NCBI RefSeq assembly: GCF_013408925.1
Contig: NZ_JACCAB010000001.1
Location: 2,294,001-2,358,000, forward strand
Origin: Pedococcus badiiscoriae
GTDB taxonomy: Bacteria; Actinomycetota; Actinomycetes; Actinomycetales; Dermatophilaceae
Length of the DNA: 64,000 nucleotides
Direction: 5' to 3'
Part shown: positions 54,268 to 62,865 of the stretch, one piece after another
How the letters are laid out: the number at the start of each line of letters is the position of its first letter
Numbering within the stretch: the first letter of the stretch is position 1
Notes under the pieces: generated by a model
What the model saw: only the letters and a program-made list of their open reading frames with translations
Told to the model about the DNA's origin: nothing
Databases searched by the model: none
Made by a program: the position numbers and the translations under genes

Positions 54268-57200
54268 TCACGCGTTGAGGGGCCTGTCGGGGGTCGCCAC
54301 GGCCACCTGCAGCGGCGTGGCCACCGCACCGCGCACGAGGTAGCCGCGACCAGGGATGGCACCCGGGTCGAGTGGCACCCGCACGCCGAACACCTCCGCC
54401 TCGACGGAGCTCGCCGGCCCCAGCAGGACCCCCGTGCGGTGGCGGGCGAGCTCGACGGCGAGGCCTCGGTACTGCGCCGACAAGGCACCCGCGTCGGCGC
54501 CGGCCACGACCAGGCCGCCGTCGCGATCGACCATCGCGGACACGTGCGCCACCGTGGCCTCGACGGCGGAGTCGAGCAGCTCGTCGGCATCGTCGACGAG
54601 GACGGCCAGGTCCGGAACCGCCCGACGCGTCGCCACCAGCGCATCGGGCTTTGTCGGGTCGTCGCACCACAGGACCCGCGCATCGTGTCGCAGGGCGATC
54701 CACGGGCCCGGTCGGGCAGCCACGACGGCAAGCTGCCGGTCCTGCGCCAGCAGCTGTGCGGCGATCACCACCAGGGTGCTTGACACACCAGATCCGTTGC
54801 TGCCGGCCACGATCCAGCGTCGACCATCGCGAGGGGCCGACAAGCCCAGCACTCCGAGCTCGTCGCCGCCCAGCCCGAGTGACACCAGGTCCTCGTCGCC
54901 GGAGGACGTCGGCAGGGACCGTGCCTCCACCCGGCTCGGGAGCGCGTCGACTCGCCAGGGTCGCCTGTCGGGAGGTGTGCCATCGTCCGACTCCGCCGCC
55001 GATTCTCTCCGCGACTGAGGGGCCGGATGGTGGGTGATCCGTCGCGGCGGCAGGGCCAGCTGGACCTCTGTCCCGTCCGCCAGGACGCCCCGGCCAGGCG
55101 GCTGGGTGGCGGGGACGGCCTTCACCGGGAGGCCGGCGAGAAGCAGATCGGTCCGGTCGGCGAGCCTCAGGAGGACGCGATGGCTCAGTGTCGAGGCAGC
55201 CCGCCCGACCAGCAGGGCCCGATCTCCCGCCAGCACGGCGGTGAGCCCCACCCCGACACCCTCGCGAAGAAGCCGCAGCAGCCTCTCCACCAGGGCCCCA
55301 TGGGTCGCTTCGTCGGCGCGCCCGGCCAGGGCATCCCAGTCGTCGACGACGACCAGGAGCCGAGGAGGCGCCACGTCGTCGGACGCCCGCCACCAGTCCG
55401 CCATCGTGGGGTGCGGGCTCGCGGCGAGTCGCCGCCTGCGGGCGGCCACCTCAGTCGCGAGCCTCTGGACCAGGCGCTCGAGTCTGGGCAGGTCGTCCCA
55501 CCCGACGTGCGCGCCGCAGTGGGGCAGCGCCTCGAGGTCCGCCAGGGAGCCCCCGCTCACGGCATACACGTGGAGCCGGATGGCGTCGAGCGCGGCGACT
55601 GCGCCGAGGACCACGGTGCGCAGGGCGCTGCTGCGCCCGCTTCCCACGGCGCCGACGAAGGCCCAGTGCCCCGACCCGGCGAGGTCGACCTCGAGCGGAC
55701 GCTGGCGCTGGGCCTGGGGTTCGTCGGTCAGCCCGATCGGGATGCGGCCGGCGGAGGGGGCGGGCAACGACTTCCCGTCGACCCGCGTCGGCAAGGGCGG
55801 CAGCCACGGGCTCGGAGCCTGGCGGGTGTCCAGCAGGTCAGCAGCCGCCGCGACGACCTCGACGACCTCGACGAGGTCCGACACCGCCGCGGGATGCATG
55901 CCCGGTGCTTCCGGCCATGGCGTCGGAGGCTGGTCCCAGGCGGCCATCCTGACGCGTATGCCGGGTCGTTCCCGAGGGTGTGACGTCCCGCTCGCGTGGG
56001 CGCCCTGGAAGGACACCAGCGGGCCACCCCCGGTCCTCGCATAGCCACGCCCCGGGACACCGCGGTCCAGACCTGCGGCGTCGGGCGCGTCGATGACGTC
56101 CTCGGAGTCAGTCCGGTCCCGGACCCGCAGGGCGATGCGGAGGTTGACGTTGGCCTTGATGTCGGCCGTCACGACACCCGCCGGCCGCTGCGTCGCCAGG
56201 ACGAGGTTCACGCCGAGCGACCTGCCCAGGGCCGCGACCCGGACCATCCCGTCGATGAACTGGGGGAGCTCCTCGGTCAAGGCCCGGAACTCGTCCACGA
56301 CGATGACCAGTCTCGCCAGGGGAGCGGCCCTGCAGGTCGACGAGGACTGGTACGCAACGAAATCCGGGACACCTGCGTCGGCGAACGACCGCTCACGTCG
56401 TTTCAGCTCGGCCATCAGCGACACGAGCGCGCGGTCAGCCAGGTGCTCGTCGAGGTCGGTGACCACGCCGGCCACGTGGGGCAGGCCGGCGCACTCCCGG
56501 AGCGCGGCTCCGCCCTTATAGTCGATGAGCACGAGTGCGAGGTGCTCCGGCCGGTTGTGGAGCGCCAGGGAGGCCACCAGGCTTCGCAGGAGCTCGGACT
56601 TGCCGGCGCCGGTCGTGCCCGCCACGAGGACGTGCGGCCCGTCCGCGGCGAGGTCCACGACGAAGGGGCCGTCAGGGGTCACGCCGACAGGCACCGCGGT
56701 GCAGTGCGGAGTCCGCTCCCAGGTTCGAACCACCGCGGCGGCGTCGAGTGACTGGCCTTCGGTGCTGGCCCGATCGCCCGGCCCGCGGCCCCACAGCTCG
56801 GTCAGGCAGACGGTGGTCGGCAACGAGCTCTCCTGGCTCCCCGGCGTGGCGTCGCGCAACGGTGCGAGCGCGCGACTGAGCCGGTCCGCCCACCACCCCG
56901 CGACCCCGTCCACCGCCAGGTCGGTGGTGACGCGACCCGGGGCGTGGAACGACGGGTGCGCGGGCCTGGTGAGGTCGAGGATCGCGGCCACCTCGGAGGG
57001 CAGGCCGGCTCGATCCGGGTCGAGGGCGAGGACGCAGATCCCGACCGACGGACCGTGCTCGAGCACCTCAGCCAGATCAGGCAGGCGACGCAGGGCGCAG
57101 GCCCCGTCGAGGACGACCACGGTCTGGGGTCCTCGCCACGGGGCCGCGGCGGAGCTGGACGCCGCGCGACGCGCACGCACCCGGTGGGCGAGGTCGACGA

Positions 57201-58650
57201 CCGCGGGCGCCGCCGGGGTGTCGCCGTCCAGGCTCGTGACCCACTGGTGGCGGGGGTGGCCATCCGGACGTCGGACGTGCGGGAGTCGGGCCAGCCAGGC
57301 CCAGCTCGGGTCGGCGTGAGTGCTCCCCGTGACGAGGACGAGCTCGAGGTCGAGGGGTGAGTGCAGGGCGGCGAGCTGACCGAGGACGGAACGAGCCACC
57401 CCCAGGGCTGCTCGACGCTCACCACAGACCCCCAGGACACCTATGTCAGCCCACGCCACCGCACACGGAACCCGTTCCAGCGCAGGACGTTCCACGTCAT
57501 CGCCCGGGTCTTGGCCCGCGGCGGCGTCGGCCGATGGCCGCACGACGCGGACGGTCGCGGGCCTCGTGCACCGGCCGATGCTCACCATGAGGGAGTCGGG
57601 GTCACCTCGTCGGCGCTCCCACAGCCGCGCGCTCGGTAGCGTCGTGATCGCCAGGATCTCGCAGGGGTCGGGCAGGGACCGCCGCAGTGAGCGGGACTCC
57701 TCCTCGCAGGCTGCCGCGACCCGCTCGCGTGCCGCCCCAAGGTGACCTTCGTATGCCGCGTGCTCGGCGGCATACCTGCGCTTGCTCCCCACCCGGTCGC
57801 CGAGGGCCGTCCCGGCCAGGACGAGGGGGCTCATCACAGCGAACGCCAGCATCATCGGGCCGAAGAACACCGCCAGGGCGGCGGCGAACGGAACGGGCAG
57901 CAGCATGGCGATCCACGGCGGCCTCGAGCGGCCCGGCTGGACGGGTGGGGATGGCAGCACGATGGTCACCGGGATGGGCGGCGAGAGCAGCCGGGGTCGC
58001 CGGTTGACGGTGGTGGTTCCGTCCGGCCGGGGGCTGAGCGCGGCGGGCACTTCACCCGCTTGGCGGATGGCCAGCATCGTGTCGCCGGCCTGGACGGTGG
58101 AGCCGACGCGCAGCGACTGGGGGTCGGCGCCGACCCGGGCCCCATCGAGCCGGGTGCCGTTGGTCGACCCGAGGTCGGCGAGGGTGAGGCCCTCACCTGT
58201 CACGGTGATCCGGGCGTGAATTCGTGACATGCGCTCGTCGTCGAGACTGACGGTGGCCTCGTCGGATCGCCCCAGGGTGTAGACCCCTGGTGGCAGGTCG
58301 ATCGTCCGGCCGGCGTCAGGACCGTGGGCGACCGCCAGCGTCAGTGGCGTGCGCGGGTGGCTGGGGGATGGCGGGGGCCTGACCTGATGCCTTGTGGCGA
58401 GGGTGAGCGCCGCCCCGTCGACGAGCGGGTGCCGCCCCACGGGCGCATCGTCGGCGACCGCGGCCCCGCCGACGGCGAGCACGGGGTCCCGCAGCTCGTG
58501 GTGGCCACCGCGGACCACGAGATCCGCCAGGGCGCGGGCGAGCTCGCGGGAGGTGGAGCCGGCAGGAGCCTCGACCTCGATCTCGAGTGGACAGGGTCCC
58601 GACCGGGCCGGCGCGGAGGAAAGCTGCACGACCGTGAGCTGAAGTCGCAT
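54268..58650 (-). CDS. FHA-FtsK/EccC-like multi-domain ATPase
   Basis: This 1460-residue membrane ATPase resembles the EccC/FtsK-SpoIIIE motors of type VII (ESX) secretion. An N-terminal ubiquitin-like region is followed by an FHA domain (about 120-200) with LGRSDEATVSLDDERMSRIH and LADLGSTNGTRLDG, which should bind phosphothreonine. Two membrane helices lie near 245-290. Three FtsK-type ATPase domains follow: the first has intact Walker A GTTGAGKSE near 680 and VIVVDEFRALTEE; the second (GAVGSGRSS, near 1000) and third (GSNGSGVSS, near 1285) lack the Walker lysine. No eccB, eccD, mycosin or obvious WXG100 pair is adjacent. It diverges from the truncated CpaF gene. Confidence 0.88.
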   Translation of the reverse strand: MRLQLTVVQLSSAPARSGPCPLEIEVEAPAGSTSRELARALADLVVRGGHHELRDPVLAVGGAAVADDAPVGRHPLVDGAALTLATRHQVRPPPSPSHPRTPLTLAVAHGPDAGRTIDLPPGVYTLGRSDEATVSLDDERMSRIHARITVTGEGLTLADLGSTNGTRLDGARVGADPQSLRVGSTVQAGDTMLAIRQAGEVPAALSPRPDGTTTVNRRPRLLSPPIPVTIVLPSPPVQPGRSRPPWIAMLLPVPFAAALAVFFGPMMLAFAVMSPLVLAGTALGDRVGSKRRYAAEHAAYEGHLGAARERVAAACEEESRSLRRSLPDPCEILAITTLPSARLWERRRGDPDSLMVSIGRCTRPATVRVVRPSADAAAGQDPGDDVERPALERVPCAVAWADIGVLGVCGERRAALGVARSVLGQLAALHSPLDLELVLVTGSTHADPSWAWLARLPHVRRPDGHPRHQWVTSLDGDTPAAPAVVDLAHRVRARRAASSSAAAPWRGPQTVVVLDGACALRRLPDLAEVLEHGPSVGICVLALDPDRAGLPSEVAAILDLTRPAHPSFHAPGRVTTDLAVDGVAGWWADRLSRALAPLRDATPGSQESSLPTTVCLTELWGRGPGDRASTEGQSLDAAAVVRTWERTPHCTAVPVGVTPDGPFVVDLAADGPHVLVAGTTGAGKSELLRSLVASLALHNRPEHLALVLIDYKGGAALRECAGLPHVAGVVTDLDEHLADRALVSLMAELKRRERSFADAGVPDFVAYQSSSTCRAAPLARLVIVVDEFRALTEELPQFIDGMVRVAALGRSLGVNLVLATQRPAGVVTADIKANVNLRIALRVRDRTDSEDVIDAPDAAGLDRGVPGRGYARTGGGPLVSFQGAHASGTSHPRERPGIRVRMAAWDQPPTPWPEAPGMHPAAVSDLVEVVEVVAAAADLLDTRQAPSPWLPPLPTRVDGKSLPAPSAGRIPIGLTDEPQAQRQRPLEVDLAGSGHWAFVGAVGSGRSSALRTVVLGAVAALDAIRLHVYAVSGGSLADLEALPHCGAHVGWDDLPRLERLVQRLATEVAARRRRLAASPHPTMADWWRASDDVAPPRLLVVVDDWDALAGRADEATHGALVERLLRLLREGVGVGLTAVLAGDRALLVGRAASTLSHRVLLRLADRTDLLLAGLPVKAVPATQPPGRGVLADGTEVQLALPPRRITHHPAPQSRRESAAESDDGTPPDRRPWRVDALPSRVEARSLPTSSGDEDLVSLGLGGDELGVLGLSAPRDGRRWIVAGSNGSGVSSTLVVIAAQLLAQDRQLAVVAARPGPWIALRHDARVLWCDDPTKPDALVATRRAVPDLAVLVDDADELLDSAVEATVAHVSAMVDRDGGLVVAGADAGALSAQYRGLAVELARHRTGVLLGPASSVEAEVFGVRVPLDPGAIPGRGYLVRGAVATPLQVAVATPDRPLNA

Positions 58651-58817
58651 CGGTCGACCGTAGGCGCGCTACGCCCTGGCCCCAGCCGGCTGTACACAGC
58701 TGTGGACGAGCGCAAGCGTCCGGCCTCGTGTGGCCTTAGTATGACGACGACGTCCGCAACCGGAAGCAAACGGGAGTTTGCCGACCAAGGTGGTTGGGAC
58801 GTCAGGGGGAGGGTGAG

Positions 58818-59531
58818 TTGGACGCTGTCATGACTGTCGAGTCCGAGGTCCGGGAGCTGATCAGGCGGTCGGGGGTCGACCCTGCCCGGGACGTGGGCGA
58901 GCTGGACCGACTCGTCCGTGACGCCGTGGCTGACTACGACGAGCGGTCCCTTCACGGGAGTCTTCCCGCGCTGGCCGATCTGGAGGCCGCGGTGAAGGAG
59001 GTCAAGGACGCGGTGGCTGGTTTCGGACCGCTCCAGCCGTACTTCGACGACCCCGAGGTCGAGGAGATCTGGATCAACGAGCCCACCAAGGTGTTCGTAG
59101 CCCGGGCAGGGGTCGCCGAGCTCACCACCACGATGCTGACGGCCGACGCGGTGCGCGACCTCGTCGAGCGGATGCTCAAGACGAGTGGGCGCCGGGTCGA
59201 CCTGTCGAGCCCGTTCGTCGACGCCGTCCTGCCTGACGGGTCGCGCCTGCACGTGGTGATCCCTGACATCACCAGGACGCACTGGTCGGTCAACATCCGC
59301 AAGTTCGTGGTGCGCGCTGCCCACCTGGACGACCTGGTCGCACTCGGCACCCTCACCCCGCACGCGGCGCGGTTCCTGGGGGCGGCCGTCGCGTCCGGGC
59401 TCAACATCCTGGTCGCCGGGGGCACCCAGGCCGGCAAGACGACGTTGCTCAACTGCCTGAGCGCCGCCATCCCAGCACGCGAACGGGTGGTGACCTGCGA
59501 GGAGGTTTTCGAGCTAGCAAAAGCTAAATAA
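58818..59531 (+). pseudogene. truncated CpaF-like secretion ATPase, interrupted by island
   Basis: This gene encodes the N-terminal 237 residues of a CpaF/VirB11-type ATPase of a subfamily distinct from the one at 14165. It has FGPLQPYFDDPEVEEIWINE, LPDGSRLHVVIPDI and a Walker A of GGTQAGKTTLLN, then reads ERVVTCEEVFEL and stops after AKAK at TAA 59529. Relatives continue for another 150 residues or more with the Walker B and His boxes, so the ATPase core is lost. GC falls abruptly after 59515. TTG 58818 has a GGGGGAGGG site just upstream; ATG 58830 is the alternative. It is probably not functional. Confidence 0.85.
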
Positions 59532-59924
59532 GTAGAGACCTCTGATCGAGCGTCCGCGCGTCAGGCGCAGGACCAGACAGCCTTCGGCCACAGCCGAGTG
59601 GTTCCTTCGAAGGTCGTGGTACATCTCGAATTGGTCCCGCACGGTTGATCATCGCTGGTTCACGTTGGCCCAAGGCGCTGACCTGCGCAAACGCGACTTG
59701 TCCCCGTTGGTCGACGGTGGTGATCCGTGAACATCTTGCGGACTTTCTGCGGACTGCCGGCAGGCGCTTATCAGGCCTTGCCCCTGGCTGACAGGGCGAT
59801 CAAGCGGGGAAGGCCGGATCGTAGGTCGAACGAGGCGCGGAATCGAAGGTCCAAACATGTCGCCTCCGCAGGGCCACCGTCATGGGCCCAATGAAGCCGG
59901 CATCCTCGGGCCGCTTCTTCTTCG
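59532..59924. other. junction-proximal intergenic DNA of the island
   Basis: No convincing gene is found in these 393 bp: the open frames are short and lack codon bias. The junction sequence around 59504-59525 is quasi-palindromic (TTTTCGAGCTAGCAAAA) and includes AGCT repeated on both sides of AGCAAA, which might be the core of a recombination site. No tRNA-like sequence is present. Confidence 0.5.
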
Positions 59925-60174
59925 TTAACCTCCGACGACGCCGACGCTGTCTATTGTAGGCGCATCACTAGGTGATGAAGACCCACCCTGCATCAGGGAC
60001 CGCACCTCGTCTAGAGCGCACATGAAGGCGCGAGCGAGGCTCGAGACACACTCCCTGGTCGTCCTCGTACTGGAGTGGGACGTGGTCGAGGAAGGGGATC
60101 TTGGCTGCCCATCCGGATGGGTGTGCATTCTTCGTGGCAATGGGGTGGGACGAGCCGACGACACGCCGCGTCAT
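59925..60174 (-). pseudogene. small island gene with one-base frameshift
   Basis: An ATG at 60174 overlaps the stop of the 726-residue gene (ATGA), as expected for the next gene of the operon. The frame reads MTRRVVGSSHPIATKN and HVPLQYEDDQ, then drifts into basic low-quality sequence. In the +1 frame the text continues sensibly (ECVSSLARAFMCALDEVRSL) to a TAA at 59925. Removing one G from the GGG near 60048 would give one protein of about 82 residues. Either the gene is broken or the base is a sequencing error. Function unknown. Confidence 0.55.
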
Positions 60175-62351
60175 CCTTCGGCTAGTTCGCGGAGAATCGC
60201 CGACGAGCCGCGAGAGTTCACCTGAATGATCGGCAAGCCGCCGCGGTGATCCTTGATGAAGTTAGTGGCCGCGTGTTTCGCAGAAGCCGCGACCATCACG
60301 AAGACGTCGGCGTTAGCGCTGAGGGCTGCCAGTTGCTGGCTCCCGTCGTATTCGGACGTGGTGCGCACATCGATGCCTGGGACCAAACGGCGCAGAATCT
60401 GCGCTGTGCGGGTAATCGAAGGCTCCGTGAGTGAGTAAAGGACGACAACGGCGTCCCTCAGGTGCCGGTAGGGAGCAGCCGGGTCGACATCTGAGTTCTC
60501 GACCTGGAAGTCATCCGGCAGGCTGGTCGCCAACTCCTCTGCCACCAGGCTGAGCCCCTCGATGTCGGCGAGACTGAGACTGGATTTCACTGGGCGCAAC
60601 ACGTCGAGTGCGCGGTAGAAGAGGCGACTCTTGGCAGCTAAGGCGAGGGCGGGCGGACTCGTAGTGGCCGCCTGCAGGACGTCGACCGTCCAACTGGCGG
60701 TCACAGCCGAGGTGGCGGCATCGATAATTACTTCCGTCCACTCGAGTGCGGAGGTCAAGATGGCGGAACCCGGGCCCGACGCTGCCAAGCACTCTAGGAG
60801 TGCGATCGTCTGCACTCGAAGACCGACGGAATTCTTCTCGCTGACGGCGAACGCCGCGAGCACTCGTTCGCACAACTCAGCGCCGTCCGCTCCCGAGAAC
60901 AGCGCCGAGTGCGCCGCCATGAAAGCACCTCCGTGGTCTCCCAACCGGGCCAACGCTTCGTCGTCCAGGGAGGCCAGACGGTTGGCGACGGTGGATCGGT
61001 CCAGGGTCGCCCACTCGGAGGTGAGGCTAAAGTCGGTTGCTCCGTCGCTGAGGATGTCCGCTTGTAGGGCGTCGAACCAGCCGAGCCATCCCAGGCTCCG
61101 TTGCGGATTGAGGAACCCCTCCAGCCAGCCGAGGTCAGCGCGGACGATGACATCGTTCTCGGGCGGTGCCTCCCGGAGCCCCGATGCGTCGACGAAAGCG
61201 GCCACGTCGGCAGCGATTTGTGCGTCTTCCAACTCCCGTACACACGCGAGGAGGAGGGCGGCGCGCCCTGGTGTCGGTGTGTCCGCAAGACCCACGTTGA
61301 TTGCGGCGGCGAACTCGCCCTCTTCGACAAGTCGGTGGATCTCGGCGTCCGGTTCGGGACGTGTCGCCGGCGCGGCAATCGGCGCCTCTGCTGGGGCTAG
61401 CGGTTGCGGTTCCTGAGCGTTCGTAGGCGCGAAGAGGAGTCGAAGGGAGTCGGCCAAACTGGGCGACAAGGCCTCGGCTTGGCCGGCCAACCGCTCGAGC
61501 GACGTAGTCGAGGCGTTCCGCAGCAGTGAAAGCATGAACTCGACGACCACAGAAGGCCGCGTCGTGGCGGGGCGGCTCGTCGTGAGTGCACGGAGGTTCG
61601 TGGGGATGTGCCCTGCAGCGGCTAGAAGGGCGGATGCGTCGTCGGAGTTGTCCGCCGACGCAAGGTAACGGTCGTAGACCGCGGTCTGGAGCTGGCGTGT
61701 GATTCCGATAGGTCGCCGCAGTTGTAGGACGTGCTCCAGGTCCTGGTCGGCGAAGATTGCAGCTGTGTCCCCCAGCCCGGCGTATACCCGGATGCGAAGG
61801 AATGCCAGATTCGCCTGGTCGAGATCGGCGGACGCCTCGAGTTCACGGAGACACGCGAGCGCAATTCGGCGATCCCCGGCACCAAGCGCGTGGCCGAGGT
61901 CGTCGAGAACCTCGATAGTGGTGCGTGGTGCATCGAACTCTGAGCGCGGGCGCATCCAAACCAGTTTGGATAGAACCAGCAGTGTTTGGCGCACCTCGTC
62001 GCGGGACGCGCCACTTCCGCGCGGAAGCACCTCGAACCGCAACGGGGGCACGCGTTCGGATGCCAACGCAGCGTCAAAAGGATCTTGCGGATACAGGCGT
62101 CCCCTCCTCCCGGGGAGGTCGCTGAAGGTCGGACCAACCCAGGCGTCGAGGAGTGTGAGTAGTTCCTTCTGTTCCCGCATCGTGGGCGCGAAGGCGTACC
62201 AATACAACCTTCCCGCCGCTACCCTCGGGAGGAACGCAACCTGCTTCCGCTTGATGGCCTCGAGCCAATTGTCTATCGATGTCTCATGCTCAGGATGCAG
62301 ACGGGAGGGGTCGATCTCGTTGCCCTCGCCGAAGAACTCCTCAGCGACCAT
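60171..62351 (-). CDS. large island protein, DpdD-like
   Basis: This 726-residue protein has no catalytic motif I can name. The N-terminus (about 20-110, WLEAIKRKQVAFLPRVAAG) is globular, the middle is helical and TPR-like (about 140-600), and the C-terminal 90 residues look like a Rossmann-type sensor domain similar to DUF2325: VVVLYSLTEPSI, TTSEYDGSQQLAALSANADV, VAASAKHAATNFI and VNSRGSSAILREL. The overall size, C-terminus and place after a DpdK-like gene suggest DpdD of the 7-deazapurine DNA system. ATG 62351 has GAGAG 8 nt upstream; GTG 62360 is the alternative. It overlaps the PLD gene. Confidence 0.6.
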   Translation of the reverse strand: MVAEEFFGEGNEIDPSRLHPEHETSIDNWLEAIKRKQVAFLPRVAAGRLYWYAFAPTMREQKELLTLLDAWVGPTFSDLPGRRGRLYPQDPFDAALASERVPPLRFEVLPRGSGASRDEVRQTLLVLSKLVWMRPRSEFDAPRTTIEVLDDLGHALGAGDRRIALACLRELEASADLDQANLAFLRIRVYAGLGDTAAIFADQDLEHVLQLRRPIGITRQLQTAVYDRYLASADNSDDASALLAAAGHIPTNLRALTTSRPATTRPSVVVEFMLSLLRNASTTSLERLAGQAEALSPSLADSLRLLFAPTNAQEPQPLAPAEAPIAAPATRPEPDAEIHRLVEEGEFAAAINVGLADTPTPGRAALLLACVRELEDAQIAADVAAFVDASGLREAPPENDVIVRADLGWLEGFLNPQRSLGWLGWFDALQADILSDGATDFSLTSEWATLDRSTVANRLASLDDEALARLGDHGGAFMAAHSALFSGADGAELCERVLAAFAVSEKNSVGLRVQTIALLECLAASGPGSAILTSALEWTEVIIDAATSAVTASWTVDVLQAATTSPPALALAAKSRLFYRALDVLRPVKSSLSLADIEGLSLVAEELATSLPDDFQVENSDVDPAAPYRHLRDAVVVLYSLTEPSITRTAQILRRLVPGIDVRTTSEYDGSQQLAALSANADVFVMVAASAKHAATNFIKDHRGGLPIIQVNSRGSSAILRELAEG

Positions 62352-62865
62352 GGTGGACACTCTCGTACAGGGCGTTGTAGGCGATGTGGGCTTCGGCGAT
62401 GTCGTGGGGGTCGCGGGTCAGTGTGACGCCTTCGGCGTTGACCGCTTGGCCAAAGAAGGTGAAGTTCATCGAGCCCTGAAGGTGGAATCGGTCGCCCAAG
62501 ATGCCCTTGTCATGTAGGTGCGGATGGACTCTCACAGTGGGTCGCGAGCCGGAACCGCCGACGTTCTCGAGCCGTTGCAGCGCGACGACATTGCTTTCGG
62601 CATCGCGCGTTAGGACGCGGACGTCGCAGCCTCTTCGGGCCAGTTCGATCAGCACCTCGGTGAAGCGGATCTTGCGGGATGGGAGGCCGGGCAGGACGGT
62701 CTTGAACTGGCCGGCGGTGTTGTCAATGACGTCGATGTCGGAGATCCACGGTGACAGCACCCAGAGCTGCCGGGACGGCACCAGGAGCTCGGTGGCGAGG
62801 AGGTTTTGCATAAGATCGTTGAGCACACGGGTGTGGCCGCGCCCCGAGGTCGTGATCCGCCTCAT
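62341..62865 (-). CDS. phospholipase-D-like protein, DpdK-like
   Basis: This 174-residue protein has a single PLD-type catalytic half site: HLHDKGILG followed by LQGSMNFTFFG, the HxK...GSxN pattern of phosphodiesterases and nucleases of this superfamily; two copies usually dimerise to make one active site. The N-terminal part reads LWVLSPWISDIDVIDNTAGQF. This combination matches DpdK, the PLD protein of the Dpd DNA modification/restriction cluster, as I recall it. DrmC of DISARM is also a PLD protein, but is larger. The gene is coupled by four-base overlap to the gene before it. Confidence 0.72.
   Translation of the reverse strand: MRRITTSGRGHTRVLNDLMQNLLATELLVPSRQLWVLSPWISDIDVIDNTAGQFKTVLPGLPSRKIRFTEVLIELARRGCDVRVLTRDAESNVVALQRLENVGGSGSRPTVRVHPHLHDKGILGDRFHLQGSMNFTFFGQAVNAEGVTLTRDPHDIAEAHIAYNALYESVHHGR

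Noticed and set aside
45720..59697. TGACCTGCGCAAAC shared between about 45721 and 59680
   Set aside because: Many 14-base matches are expected by chance in 64 kb of skewed composition; the flanks do not match and there is no att-like context at 45721.
59532..59924. tRNA gene or remnant as integration target
   Set aside because: No GGTTCGAAT-type T arm or cloverleaf could be folded; the island is in a protein-coding gene.
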